This document shows positions 35,206 through 47,861 of a stretch of 64,000 nt of DNA, piece by piece. The notes beneath the pieces are model-generated. The model worked only from the letters and a program-made list of their open reading frames with translations, had not been told where the DNA came from and made no database searches. Location: contig JAUCBN010000034.1 of assembly GCA_035048815.1 (NCBI GenBank), positions 7,914,737 to 7,978,736 of the forward strand, read 5' to 3'. A program made the translations under genes and the position numbers. The first letter of the stretch is position 1. The number at the start of each line of letters is the position of its first letter. This DNA is from Abelmoschus esculentus (lineage: Eukaryota > Streptophyta > Magnoliopsida > Malvales > Malvaceae).

Positions 35206-35654
35206 ACTACGATTGGTGTTAAGGTACCAACTAGCACTACTACGATTGGTGTTAACCCCATTTATTTCGAATAACAAAATATCGCATTAAATAAATAAAT
35301 TCTAAATACAAGCCTAAGAACAAATAAGTAGATAAAATGTGTGGCAAAGTTGTACAACTTGAATATAAAAATAAACAAGATACGAAAACAATAAAAAAAA
35401 AAAAGGAAATAACCACATACAAAGCTCATGAATTTTGAAAATATATATTAATATATAATGTGTAACTATATTACTTGCGAAAAATATGAAAAGAAATGTA
35501 TATCTCTCTCTATATATCAAGTAAAATGTATATGTATACATATACAAAAACATATGTTATATTTTCTATATAAAAAAAATATTTTCATAACAAGCATATA
35601 TACACACACTAATAGTTATTATAATAATCTAATAGCATTTTGATAATGATAATA

Positions 35655-35875
35655 ATAATAATAATAATGTAATATAGTAGTAAAAATTCTAATAATAATT
35701 TAATCGAAAGCACTAATAATAATTATAATAATACTAATAGAATAAAATAATATAAAATAAAGATAATAATAATAATGTAATATAGTAGTAATAATTCTAA
35801 TAATAATTTAATCGAAAGCACTAATAATAATTATAATAATACTAATAGAATAAAATAATATAAAATAAAGATAAT
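35655..35875. repeat. 108-bp tandem duplication in (AAT)-rich DNA
   Basis: The block containing GTAATATAGTAGTAA...TTTAATCGAAAGCAC starts at 35669 and again at 35777, nearly identical over about 100 bases. Confidence 0.8.
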
Positions 35876-36139
35876 AATTATAGTATTTTAGGTTTTGAGT
35901 AATAATTACTAATAATGTTAATAGATCATAGTATACTAATTACCGATGGTAAATAGGTAATATAATAATATAATAATATTTTTGTAATTATTTATAAATA
36001 ATAATAATTAAGATTAAAGTCTGTTATTTTAATATTAACAAAAATTAAAATATATTTATACCTAGAATAATGTTAGACAGAGAGGTCCAGTCATGGAAAC
36101 TCATACATTTGATCCTATAGATTAATCCTACGTGCAGTC

Positions 36140-36840
36140 AGGGTGGGCGACGGCCCAAGGTCCACTCTTATTCGAGCCCCCGAATTTTAATTTTTATTAT
36201 AATTTAATATTTTTAATTTTTAATATTTATTATTATAGATTAATTATTATTTTTTATATTTATTATTATATGAGTTTATTTTTTAGTAGTTGTTATTATG
36301 GTTTCAATTTTTTAATATCTGTATTAGGCCCACTCATAAAATTTATTTTTTCGATATTTTTATTATGATTCTTAAATCCTAATTTTTTGTAATGCTTGTT
36401 GTTAGGAGCCTATCTTTTACTAAACTTATTATTAGGGGTTCTACTCTAAAGAAATATTTTTTTAATATTTATTAATATATACTATTAAAATTTATTTATT
36501 TTCGTTATTTACTATTAGAGTCAAGATTTTTTTTCTAATACTTGTTATTAGCAGTCCAATTTTAAAATTTATTTTTCGATATTTATTATAAGAAATCTAT
36601 TTTTTCAATATATTTGTTATTATGGTCCAGTTTTCCTTTAATACTTACAAAAGATGTCTATTTTTTTAATAATTATTATTAAAACTATAGTTTTTCAATA
36701 TTTGTTATTACAGATTTACTCTTACAATTCATTTTTCTCAATATTTATTATTAAAGATTAATTTTTTTATTAATACTTGTTATTAAAGACCAATTTTTTT
36801 AATATTTATTAGTAGTCATATATTTTTTTACGTTTGCCCT
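36140..36840. repeat. AT-rich degenerate tandem sequence
   Basis: About 700 bases built of loose units like AATTTTTTAATATTTGTTATTA separated by GG..CC words. No gene. Confidence 0.5.
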
Positions 36841-38952
36841 AAAAAGAAATAACTATGCTTGCGGTCACCATTGAAAAAACAAATACAATAATATTGTACT
36901 CTAATAGTGACCCTAACAGTTTTGTGTGTATCAAGAGCATTAAGAGTAAATAACTTATACTATTAACTATATTTTAATCACATTAGAATTTTAAAATATT
37001 TAATGACAAGATTATCGTATATAATTTTATATTATTCATTGAGGTCTTTTAAGTGCTGATAAAAGATTTGAAAATAAACAAAAGAGAGTTCATTATCATT
37101 CTCACTGTCAAAAAGCTCGAGAGAAGAACACAAAACTGCTATAAGTCTAAAACCTGACTACAGAATCTTCAGCTGTTCACTAAAAAACAGCAAAAAAAGA
37201 TTGTCCCTAATCTTTGTTGCATGCCTGAACTGCTTTCCACGTCAACAATGGCACCAAACCTGTTTTTATTATTTTTTTCAGATGTGAACCCTTCCATTAG
37301 CTTCGGCTTTCGAGTCCAACCACACATCAGAAGAAACATGCAGCTTAACTTTAGCTTTGTGTTTTTCAGCTTGTTTGATCCGCTACAAGTTCAGTAGCTC
37401 TCACCCTCAAGTGTCTTTTTTTTTCTTTCTTTTTTACGAAATAAATAGTATTCTCGAGATAAATTACGAATCAACTGAATTAAGTTACGAATTTGAAATA
37501 TATTTATATATAGTGCTCAACGAAATCAATATATTTTACTTTCTGTCAAGTTGAAAATCTATGGTGAGGCTAATGTCAATGTTGTCATGCTTTAAACTCT
37601 ACTTTAGAACAAATTTCACATGCAAACCCTAAATAATAATAGTAGGTACCGCCAAATCAAGACCATGAGAAATTATTACATGATTTCATTTATTACGTTA
37701 TTTATAGTTTCATCCAATAAGATTCATCCATTTATTGACATATAAGAAAAATGTAAAGATTTACTTTGTAAAAACGAAAAAAGTTTATTCACTTTAAAAA
37801 AATAAGATAAATTATAAATAACGTGATGAATTAGACTCAACTAATAATTTTTCTAAGACCAGGATGTTTATGGAAGACTGAAATTTGAGACCCATAAATA
37901 TATCTATATAAAAAACTAAATTTGAAAAAAAAAAGCCAAATGTTTCCATAGTGTAACAATGATAGGGAATTTGGTATTATGGAAGCCTGGGGCCACTGCC
38001 TTCACAGTGGGAATTTTTGTGCAAAATCTTTGTTTTTTGCTCAATCTTACATGCATTTACACATTACTTGCCTTTCATATTAATATATATATATATACTA
38101 ATATACACAATATTGTCTGTTTTAATCTTAATTCTGTATAATCTAATTCTTAAATTAGTTTTATAAAACAACGCGTAAAAAATTGAAAACTAACGACAAA
38201 TTTATTTAGTGCGATGAGGTATTAAATTCCTTGAATAATATCAGGGTTCAAATTTTAACATTGTAAAGACACAAATTGAAATGAAAAGATCACCCTATAA
38301 CAGATTTTTATAATATTCGATTCGGATTAATCGATCGAAGAAAAAAATAATAGGTGAATACAAACAATACCCAAGAAAGACAAAGGTTTGATTAAATGTA
38401 TCTATCTATAATTTAGGTAACAATATTTGGAATAAAAGGGAAAGTAAAGGTGGAAAGGACAGGGATCCCTTTATTCCTTGTCCCATCAAAAGAAAGAAAG
38501 AAACATACAATGGCTTATACGTTGGCCACAGGCCCACAATCACTCGTACTCTTATCGTGTCGATATAATTTCAAAAATAAAAAATGAGTAGTGATGTATT
38601 TAATGATTACTATGATTTAGGAATGCCATCAAAATTATAATGGTTAAGTATTTTTATTATTGTAAATAATAAAAATATTAATTAATGAAATAATATCGTA
38701 TCATATTAGTATTAAATTGTTTTATTCACGGTACTTATGATTAAAGACCAGATTTGTGTTGGATTTATTTGAATACGAACGGTACCATGTGACAAGTTAT
38801 AAGTATTAGTTTAGAAGGTATTTTTCAAGCGGATGATGCTTAATAGATCTCTAGCTTCAACAAAACGGTATATATCACCCAACTTTTACAAGTATAGTTA
38901 TGTGCGATTCTAATTGGACTTCGAATAATTTGATAAAATAATTTTGAACGTT
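36841..38952. other. Intergenic DNA, nothing recognised
   Basis: No coding motif, RNA gene or clear transposon boundary. 38457-38495 has a GGACAGGGATCC...CCTTGTCC inverted pair, too short to assign. Confidence 0.4.
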
Positions 38953-40288
38953 TGATAAGTGCTCAACTCACTATCACTTTTTATACCTTTTATGGGCATT
39001 AATCATCAAATCTACACCTACTTGGACCAATGCATACACTTAATGTGATATATTTAGAGGTTATGCTTATAAAGATGATATTTACAGAAAAGGCAAGTTT
39101 TACTACATTTTTTTTACATCTGTGCAGGATAAACTATTGCCGCGGCAGCAACGTAGCTGAGGCATGACCTAATGCCGAGGCAACAGCCGAAAGACAAGTA
39201 GCGATATTGTAGGCGATTGGAAGAGAAAAATACTCTAGACGTTTCTGGACATGTAGCACATGGATCGGAGCTGGTTAGCACGAGGAAAGCCAAAGACAAG
39301 GCCACGCGGGAAAGCTTCCTATTTGGAATAAACTTGGAAATATTTTATTTATGTACATGACATGTTCCCTACTCCAAGTTGTATTCTACTTAGGAAAGGT
39401 TTGCCCTAGGCCAAGCCTATATAAGACCTAGCCGTCCAAGAGAAGAGGAGAGCCGATTTTTAGAGAGTTCACCCTAAGACTCATTGTTTTCTTTCTCTCA
39501 ATTATGTTCTAAGTTTTCTTAGGGTTTAGGTGAAGGTTGTCGAGTATTTGTGAGAGGAGATTGTACTTTGTTCTTTGTTTCAATGCAATAAAATATCAAG
39601 GTTTGCTTATCCTTTGCCATTCTTTGTTCTTGCATTCAAGCTCGGGAGAGAAGTTTGTAAGTAATCTATTTATCTAGACTCGGGAGAGTTAGATTCACAA
39701 AAGGGATAAGTACGGTATTTCAATCGCGAAATACTAACTCGGCCTAGGGATAGGTTAAGAGTTTCAGCGGCTAAAAGAAGTGTGAGATTGGTTGATGATA
39801 ATAATTGATTCACGCCGGGAGGTATCATCAAGGATTGATCACCAACAGTACTTCGACTTAGGGATAAGCGGAGTCATCCAAGGACACTTTGCCGAACGTT
39901 GATAAAGTCCACCCAAGAGCAAGGGATTACCGCGACGGACAAGTATCGTTGCTGCCAAGGCAGTAATCTGCAGTACTACCGAGGTAGTGATGTACAATTG
40001 CATTGGACAGAGACAAGTCAATCAAATCCACAATACAACATAACTGGATCCTGCCCTCTCTCTTAATCAGATCTCATCCTTTTTACTTAGTTTTCCTTAT
40101 TCAAATTATTTAGTTTACTCAGAACCCAATTTACCTGTGTCTTTACTTTATTTCTTTTTACAGAGCAAGAAGACGAAGAAGGCATATTAAGTAGACCAAT
40201 CCCTGTGGAGACGATATCTGATATACTTATCACTTTATTACTTGCGACGTGTTCACTTGCACTAATTGCGCACTTTTGACACGCAACA
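38953..40288 (+). mobile_element. 5' LTR of an Athila-like Gypsy element
   Basis: Ends CACGCAACA seven bases before the primer-binding site TGGCGCCGTTGCCGGGG (40295). I place the start at TGATAAGTGCTCAAC (38953), giving 1336 bp; the end is firm, the start provisional. A TATATAAG box lies at 39418 and a CAATAAAAT polyadenylation-like signal at 39584. Confidence 0.65.
39418..39425 (+). promoter_or_regulatory. TATA box in the Athila-like LTR
   Basis: CCTATATAAGACC, the standard plant TATA context, lies 165 bases upstream of the AATAAA signal, so the R region would lie between them. Confidence 0.55.
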
Positions 40289-40294
40289 AGTTTT

Positions 40295-40311
40295 TGGCGC
40301 CGTTGCCGGGG
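40295..40311 (+). promoter_or_regulatory. Primer-binding site, tRNA-Asp type
   Basis: TGGCGCCGTTGCCGGGG is the exact form used by Athila-lineage elements, complementary to the 3' end of tRNA-Asp. Confidence 0.85.
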
Positions 40312-40383
40312 ATTGGCAACTAAGTTTTGTTTTCTTTATTTTCTTGCTTTTTATTTTTATTTCACGTTGTTTTTTCTTGGTGT

Positions 40384-41580
40384 ATGACCAGGGCCAATCC
40401 AACCAACCCTTTGTACGAACTAGATCCAGAGATCGAACGTACACGACAAAGGTTGAGGAGACAAATCCAAGGAGCTATGGCAGATCATCCGGTAGGACAA
40501 AACTTACCTGCCGACAATGGAGGTCTACCGCCGCCACTAGGACCATGGCAGCTTACTGTTCAAGACTTCTTGGAGGAGGATTTGAATGGGTTAAATCCAA
40601 GAGTCGTTACACCAGAGATCGAAGCAACCCACTTTGAGCTAAAACTTGTCATGTTCAATATGCTTAACACTATTGGACAGTTTGGTGGGTCTATGACTGA
40701 AGATGCCAGGCAGCACCTCAAGTCATTCATGGAGATATGCAATTCATTCAAAATCCAAGGAGTCCATGAAGATGTCTTGAGATTGAAATTATTCCCCTAT
40801 TCACTGAGGGATAGGGCAAAAACCTGGTTAAATAGCATTCCAGCATGATCAATAGGATCTTGGAGTGAATTATGCCGAGATTTCATTACACGTTTTAATC
40901 CTACAAATATATATGATCGAATTCGTAATGAAATCACTTCTTTTCGACAGGCAGCTGATGAACCTATGTACGAGGCATGGGAGCGCTACAGAGAGTTATT
41001 GCACAAGTGTCCTTTGCATGGATTTCCCCTATGGACACAAGTGACCATGTTTTATAATGCCACCAATGCCCCGACAAGGATGATGTTAGATGCCTCAGCA
41101 AATGGAACACTCCTTGATAAAGCACTTGAGGAAGCTATTGAGATACTGAACAAACTCGCAAAGAATGATTTTCAATTCCCTACATCTAGGCGAAGAGGAG
41201 TAAGACGCCAAGCCACAGTGAATGATTTAGAAACATCAAATTCAGTGGCAGCACAATTGGCCTCTCTTACCAAGATGGTGTAGAACATGCAGCTATAGAA
41301 AAATACCCATGAGGTTAAGGCCATTGATTCTTTTTGCAATTTATGTGGAGGTAACCACAATTCTTCCGACTGTATGAATCAAGAATCCAGCATGTATGTT
41401 GGAAATTATAACCGAAACAATATGATGTCCAACACATATAACCCCTCATGAAAGAGACATCCAAACTTTTCATGGAGTAATCCTAACAATGCCTTAAATC
41501 CAACTACTCAACCCTCAGGATTCCAACAACCAATGCAACATTTGCCGCCGCAGCAGGTTTTTCAGAAAAGTGTTTTTCAG
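40384..41580 (+). pseudogene. Athila-like gag, four premature stops
   Basis: I choose ATG at 40384 (MTRANPTNPLYELDPEIE), which fits the element better than the upstream ATG at 40327. The retrotransposon gag domain follows with PYSLRDRAKTWLNSIPA, LCRDFITRFNPT, YEAWERYRELLHKCPLHGFP and a late zinc-finger-like box CNLCGGNHNSSDC near 41335-41375. Stops at 40846, 41281, 41296 and near 41448 each replace a Trp or Gln codon by a single transition. The sequence ends at a MITE near 41560. The pol gene is not present. Gag would form virus-like particles. Confidence 0.8.
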
Positions 41581-41938
41581 AAAAGTTAAAAATTGTTATG
41601 AATATATTTATTCATGGTGGATATCCATATATTAAGTTAAAGTTTAATGGGCTTTATTATTAGGGTTTAATACCCATTAGAATTAGGGTTTTCATCTTAT
41701 GTCTATAAATATAGATTTTTGGACAAAGCATTGTACACAACCCTACTTTGAGAATATAATAAAATCTCTCTCTTTTGTCTCTCATCTTTACTCTCCTATT
41801 TTATTTTTGTTCTTTACTTTATTCACAACAAAAATTAAATTTTTAGTTTTTAAAAAAATGTATTGACATAATAAATTATATACTTTGCGTTGCTTTTTAC
41901 TCCAAAAGCACTTTTACCCCAAAAGTGTTTCTGAAGAG
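41561..41938. mobile_element. MITE carrying the solo LTR
   Basis: Left side TTCAGAAAAGTGTTTTTCAG and right side AAAAGCACTTTTACCCCAAA with AAAAGTGTTTCTGAAG are inverse-related AAGTGCTTTT-type ends common in plant hAT-like MITEs. Without the 237-bp solo LTR and one duplication the MITE is about 135 bp. Exact ends uncertain. Confidence 0.5.
41594..41830 (+). mobile_element. Ale-type Copia solo LTR with perfect 5-bp target duplication
   Basis: 237 bp, TGTTATGAATAT...TTCACAACA, flanked by AAAAT at 41589-41593 and 41831-41835. Same family as the LTR at 14771-14999 (shared TCTTATGTCTATAAATATAG and TGAGAATA-AATAAAATCTC blocks). A full element inserted here and was later reduced to one LTR by recombination. 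Confidence 0.9.
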
Positions 41939-43326
41939 TAAAATATAATTAAGATATTAGAAATGAAAATACAAACAATAGTTTTCAATCGGTTTCACTG
42001 GGTTGTTATATTTTTGTAAGTTTTAAGTTAAAAATAAGTATTTAAATTATATTATTTAATTAAATATTTAAATTTTATCTTAGATTAAATAGACGTTTAA
42101 AGTTTTATTTTGATATCTAAATAAGAGTTTTTAGTTAATGATCGTTAAAAAAATTTATTATCTAACTAAAATATCATACGTAGTCTTAATTTTTATTTTT
42201 CATTTAAAAAAAAAAATAATCTTATAATTTTATTTTCTTTCAGTCAAACATTCAAAACACATCTCCCTCACCATCTAATGTCCTTAAATTTCTATAGTCG
42301 ATGATTCATCATTAACCATTCAAACATCGTCTTCCTCACTATTTGACACTCTCACTTTCTAACTGTTGGTCAGAACTCAATCAACTTTTTTCAATGTTCA
42401 TTCGACGGTTATTCTTCAAATTTTGATGACGAAATAATGGAGGCTTAGGTCATAGGGTTCGACGAAAACAAAGGTAATCAGTGATGATTGAATCGATAAT
42501 TAAAGAAAAAATTAGAGATTAAAATTTGGATTCAAGGATTTTAGAGAAATTAAATATTTTAATATTTTATAAAAGTAAAAATTTTCTAACTTTTAAAAAA
42601 TAAAATAAAACATATATCATATATCATATTTTAATTAAATAATTTTTTTATTTTTTATAATAAAAATCTTATTTAAGTAAAAAAAAATTAGATATCTATT
42701 ATGCCACTTTTTTAAAGTTATTTTCTTAAACAAAACAATTTTTTTTAAAGAGAAAGAAATCAGGTCATCTTACGTAAGGTACCCAAGTCTAGTAAGACCT
42801 GAAAAATCATAGCACAAGCGAAGCGTTTTTTGTTTGAGAAATTTGATTCTGACGCTTGTGGGTGCATGCAAATGCAACCTGCAGGGGTTGACATGGATTG
42901 GTAAGAGGTGGAGGGAGACAATTTCTGAAGCAAGCAAGAAAGAAAATTACGAAAGCATAGAAATAGTTTCTATTATTTGGGGACAAACAAAATATAAAAT
43001 TGATTTTTAAAAAGAGAAATAAATACAAATTCAGAGAATAGAAAACCTCAGACCTTAAATATTTAATATCATTTATTCTATTTAAGTTTTAAAGATTAGA
43101 ATTTAGAGTAATATATGAAAAAAATTTAAAGTTTAATGCTAATTAAATAAGATTATATTATCCTGTATCAAATATCTTATTTTAATAAATAAATTTAAAG
43201 AAAAAGAGAAAAAGCAAAAGCAAGGAAGGTAAAGGAAAGGAAAGGAAAGGAAAGCGAAATGTGATGGCGTGGGTTTGCTTTATTGCTTTCCAGAATCTTT
43301 GAAAATCCAAAGCCCTAGGTAAACAG
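41939..43326. other. Intergenic AT-rich DNA, no gene
   Basis: Contains a short GGAAA tandem run at 43225-43253. Part of 42360-42560 faintly resembles 10500-10760 (GAAATTAAATATTTTA words). Nothing codes. Confidence 0.4.
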
Positions 43327-44152
43327 TGGCGTTCAAATCTGTGTATTCTGCTATTCAAGTACTCGAAGTACCAGGTAGTTAAAAATCGGTTTATGTTTTG
43401 ATCTGGATTTTTCGGGTATTTGGTATTTTAGGTATTTGAATACTTAGGTACTCGTGTTTTATTTTTTTTTATAAATTTTAAATTTAATTTTAAAAAATAT
43501 ATATATAAATATAAAAGTTTGAATTACATAATCTAACATTAAAATATAAAAATTTAAAACTCTAGTTACATAATCTAAACATAAAATTTTAGACCTAAAT
43601 TACATAATTTAATTCGAAACAAAACATAGGCGTAAGAAAAGTTTTTTTTTTAATATTTTTAATTAATTTAATTTAATTTACAAAAATTAATGATTTAAAT
43701 AATAAAGAATATTTAGTTGATTTCCATCTTGGTTAATGCACATGTAAAATTAGCGTATATATAAACGAGTAAAGTTTGAATTTTATTAACTCGAACAAAT
43801 AAATTTATTATGTTATAATAAATTTTATTTTTTTTACGATGATTCCCTAATTCTTTTTTAAAATTAAAGTTTGAATGATCGAAATTTAGGAATTAAGTTG
43901 TTTGATTTAAGAATATAGTGAATCCAAAAGTATTTTGTTTAAATAATAATTATATTTAAAATAATAAAAAAAATAAAAAAATAGAAAACTAAGTACCCGA
44001 AAATTTTCAATATTCTAACCCGGGATCGATCCAAAAAAATGGCGGGCTAGTTACTCGACCCGAACCTAAAATTTTTTTGGATAAATACCCGATTATTTAT
44101 GTTTGGGTAATCGGGTCGGGTCAAACGGGTCAATTACTTTTGAACACCCCTA
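43327..44152. mobile_element. hAT-type non-autonomous element 1 (826 bp)
   Basis: Ends TGGCGTTCAAATC and TTTTGAACACCCCTA are inverse complements of the TAGGGGTGTTCAAA type. Flanks GTAAACAG (43319-43326) and GTAAACAC (44153-44160) are an 8-bp target duplication with one change. The outer parts are built of GGGTATTTGG / ACCCGATTA words. No transposase. Confidence 0.75.
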
Positions 44153-45253
44153 GTAAACACACCACTTAAACCAAGTAATTGTGGCGAACGAAACTCAACT
44201 CGAAACGATTTAAGAATATATATATATATATGTATTTTATTTTGAATTATTCAATTTTAATTAAATAATTTGAATTTTTTAACTTTGATTCGTGTTGAAA
44301 TTTGTTTAACTAAAAATAAATAAATTTTATAATTTTACGATATAACCGTTAATTTTATTTTTTCTTTAATTTCTCCTTTATTTTAAGTATATTTTGACCA
44401 AATTTGAACCACACGTTCTTAAACTAATGTATAAACATATAGTTTCAATTCATATTTTTAAAAATAAATTTTATCTTTTTACAATTTACCCTTCAACCCT
44501 ATATGACTTCCTCATTTTTTTCAATCTCTCATTCGTTTTAAGTATATTTCAACTAAATTTAAATCACATGCTCTTAAACCACTGACCCATTGTTGAATAC
44601 CTATTTAATTTTGATTTAAATTGTTAAAATAAAATTCTTAATTTCAATTTAGCCTTCAGTGGTTTTTCATTTCTTGAATTCATCTTTCATTTTGAGTCTA
44701 TTTTTACCAAAATTAAATCACATAATTCATTAATATTACATAATATGTAAGATATATATAGCTTTCCTTTTAATTTTTTGGTTTAACCACCGTTTTTTTT
44801 TGTTTTATTATCCAATTAATTTAGATTATATTTTACGGAGATACATTATAGAATAACCTTCTCAATCTAATTTTTTATTCATAATGCTAAAATTTAAATC
44901 TCCAACTTTATTTAAGTGACCTAACATCTCATCTATCTAGATCAACTGATTGTTAGTTTTCTTTTCATTTTTAATTATCATTAATCAACTCATTAGTCAA
45001 CTAGTTTAGACCGAACACTATTACATATTCTTGTTATGAAGACGACCCTATCAATTTAGATTTCTTCATTCACATCATAATTTAAATATTTATTTTTATC
45101 TAAAAATCTAATATATCATCTTATTAAATTAATTGATTGTTGTTTCAACATGAAGTATATAATTGATTAGAAAGTCTAATTATATATATTAAATATAAAA
45201 ACTCATATTTAAGTATATATTTATATATTTATGGTGTAGTAAAGTATGTGTCA
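44153..45253. other. AT-rich intergenic DNA, nothing recognised
   Basis: Contains (TA)n at 44218-44231. The 63-codon frame at 44394 has no recognisable motif. Confidence 0.4.
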
Positions 45254-46055
45254 TGGGGTGTTTATTCCCGAGTAATTATTTTTTGGGTATCCAAAATATC
45301 GGATACTCGATCTTTCAGGTATTAGATTTTTTTAACTTTGTCCTAGATCATAAGTATCGATTACCCATTAATTGTGTACCCGTAGGCTTTAGATACCTGT
45401 AAAATTGGAGAGATTATATTGTGAGTCTGATTTGTCATGTCATTTGTGGTCCCTAACCAATAAAATATATTCGTTCCATCACTAGTTAATCATGTTATTA
45501 ATCTAATTTCTAGAAAATATTTTTTTTAATAACATAAAAAATGAGTGGAAATTCATTAGTTGAAAAAAAAATGACTTCGAAGATACCAGTGAAATGAGTG
45601 ATTATGATTGAATAGGACCATGATTGATGTGGTAAGTCATACTCATGATATAATTTCTCATAAAATTGATCGATGGATACCCATTTTACATTTTTATTCT
45701 TTATTTTTAAATTTAGAAGTTAAAAAATCACAAATTAAGCCAAAATAATATAAAAGTTAACGATATACCATTCAAACACAAAAATTAATAATTTAAAGTT
45801 AATTTTAATATAAAAATAATTGAATATATATATTAAAGTTTATTAAAAAAATAAAAACATAAAATAAAAATAAAATTTAAAATTAAAAAATAATATTTTA
45901 AAATATATCGAGTGGTACTCAATTATAAAAATATTTTGGCTCACATCTAACCTGATCGAGCAATTTTTTTAAAAAAAATTGTACAATTTCTTAAGATTTA
46001 GATCGATAAATTAATCGACTAAATCAATCAAATAATATATATTTAAACACCCTTA
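45254..46055. mobile_element. hAT-type non-autonomous element 2 (about 800 bp)
   Basis: Ends TGGGGTGTTTATTC and ATTTAAACACCCTTA resemble element 1, with GGGTATCC/GATACCC words near both ends. I could not find a matching target duplication, so the ends are approximate. Confidence 0.5.
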
Positions 46056-47150
46056 ATCATGAGTTTGTCGTCAAGATTTTCCTTTTTTACTATTTCTATA
46101 TTTTTCTATTTTATTTCCGTTACTTCATCATTTTCTCTCCTTTTCTTTCTTCTCACCGTCTGTTGGAACTTGGAACCAAACAGTTTTTGAGAGGCCCAAT
46201 CAAAAATAATTTTTCGATTATTTAGGTAAATTATATCTAATTATATCAATTTGATCATAATACTATTATCTGGTTAGATAATTATTTTTTTAATTTATTA
46301 TATTTAATATTTAATATATTTATTTTTCTTAAATCAAAAGATGACACGTATAACTGATAAAAAATTAAGAAAGATTGAAATGCAATATGAAGAATTAAAC
46401 TTAAGACCAATTAAGTGTTATACCCACATTTTTACCACTACAACATACACTTAACAATATAAAATGCAACTTTTTACGTACATATTGCAGGAATGATAAG
46501 AAAAAGGAGTAAAAATGATTAAAAGACGAATAAAACATAAATTATTTTAGATAAGTAAAATCACACAAATCATCAAATCAAATCAAATAATTCGATAGAA
46601 AATAAAAGAAATTTTATTCAAAATATTTGATTTAAAAGAAAAAAATATTGTGATTAAAATATTTAAATTAATTTATTTTTAGTAAATATAATTTTTAAAT
46701 CAAATATTTTATATTTTAATAAATATATAAGTTAAAAGAAAATAAATTTAATTTAAAATATTGAAATATTTTAAATCAATTTATTTCTAAATCAAATATT
46801 TTAATTTGAATATTTATTATATTAATAAATATTATATTTAAAAAAATTGATTTAAAATATTTTATTTAAAAGAAAAGAAATTTGAACATTTATTATTTTA
46901 ATAAATATTAGATTTAAAAAAATCAATTTAAAATATTTAAATATTTTTTAATGGAATTCTTTTCTTTTAAATGGAATATTTTAAATCAAATTTCTCTTAT
47001 TTTAAAATGAAATACTTGATTTGATAGATAATTTTTATAATTTTATACAAAGCAATTTAGCTTTAATTTATCTTTTAATCATTTTTATTTTTTAAAATTT
47101 ATTGTATTATATATATATATATTAATTAGTGCATTTTATAACATTATAAG
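46056..47150. repeat. Very AT-rich DNA with loose internal inverted repeats
   Basis: 46545-47045 is dominated by recurring AAATCAAATATTTTA, AAATATTTGATTTAAAAG and TTTTAATAAATATTA words in both orientations. No gene. Confidence 0.4.
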
Positions 47151-47619
47151 TAGGGTGATAACAAGCCGAGCCCGAGCTTGGTCAGGCTCGGCTTGGAAAC
47201 AATGTTATTGGGCTCGGCACGGGTTTGAGGCTTGGCGAGCTCGGAATTTTAGGTTCGGGTTCGACTCAAAAATAATATTATTGGGCTCAGCTCGGACTCG
47301 GCTTGGACTCGTTAGGCTCGGCTCGACTCAAAATGAAAAAAAATACATAATTTATTTTAGTTAATTTATTTTAGTAGATTTCTCGTATTTTATTTTATTG
47401 TTTTTCTTTTGTTAAAGAGATTACTTTTAATGCATATGTAGTATATATATAATATAATTATTTTGAGCATGTTCACGAGCTTTTCGAGCCGATTCAAGAT
47501 CGGTCGACTCATTAAAGTTTCAAACCGAATCTGAGTTCGAGTCAAACTCACTCGAGTCGAGCTTTAACCGAACCGAGCTTAAGTAACTCGTAAACTGGTC
47601 AGTCTCATTATCACCCCTA
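47151..47619. mobile_element. hAT-type non-autonomous element 3 (469 bp)
   Basis: Ends TAGGGTGATAAC and ATTATCACCCCTA; flanks ATTATAAG (47143-47150) and ATTATAAA (47620-47627), an 8-bp duplication with one change. The body is made of GGCTCGG / CGAGC words. Confidence 0.8.
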
Positions 47620-47861
47620 ATTATAAAGTATGTTGGTACCGTGATAAAGGTGTGATATAACACCCAATTGGTCTAATTCGAAATATGGCTTTTAAAATAA
47701 GTCTAGGTCAAATAACAATGATTTAAAGCATTTCTTTACGCGCTATTTTAGGAATACAAATACTCAGTCGCATGGATATGTATTATAATTTATACATGAT
47801 TTCTAAAACTAGAAGGAAAGAGAGAAATGGATAGTTAATTTAAAATGAGTAAACATAATTT

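Noticed and set aside
38457..38495. GGACAGGG...CCTTGTCC inverted pair as a MITE
   Set aside because: Too short and without target duplication or further copies in the window.
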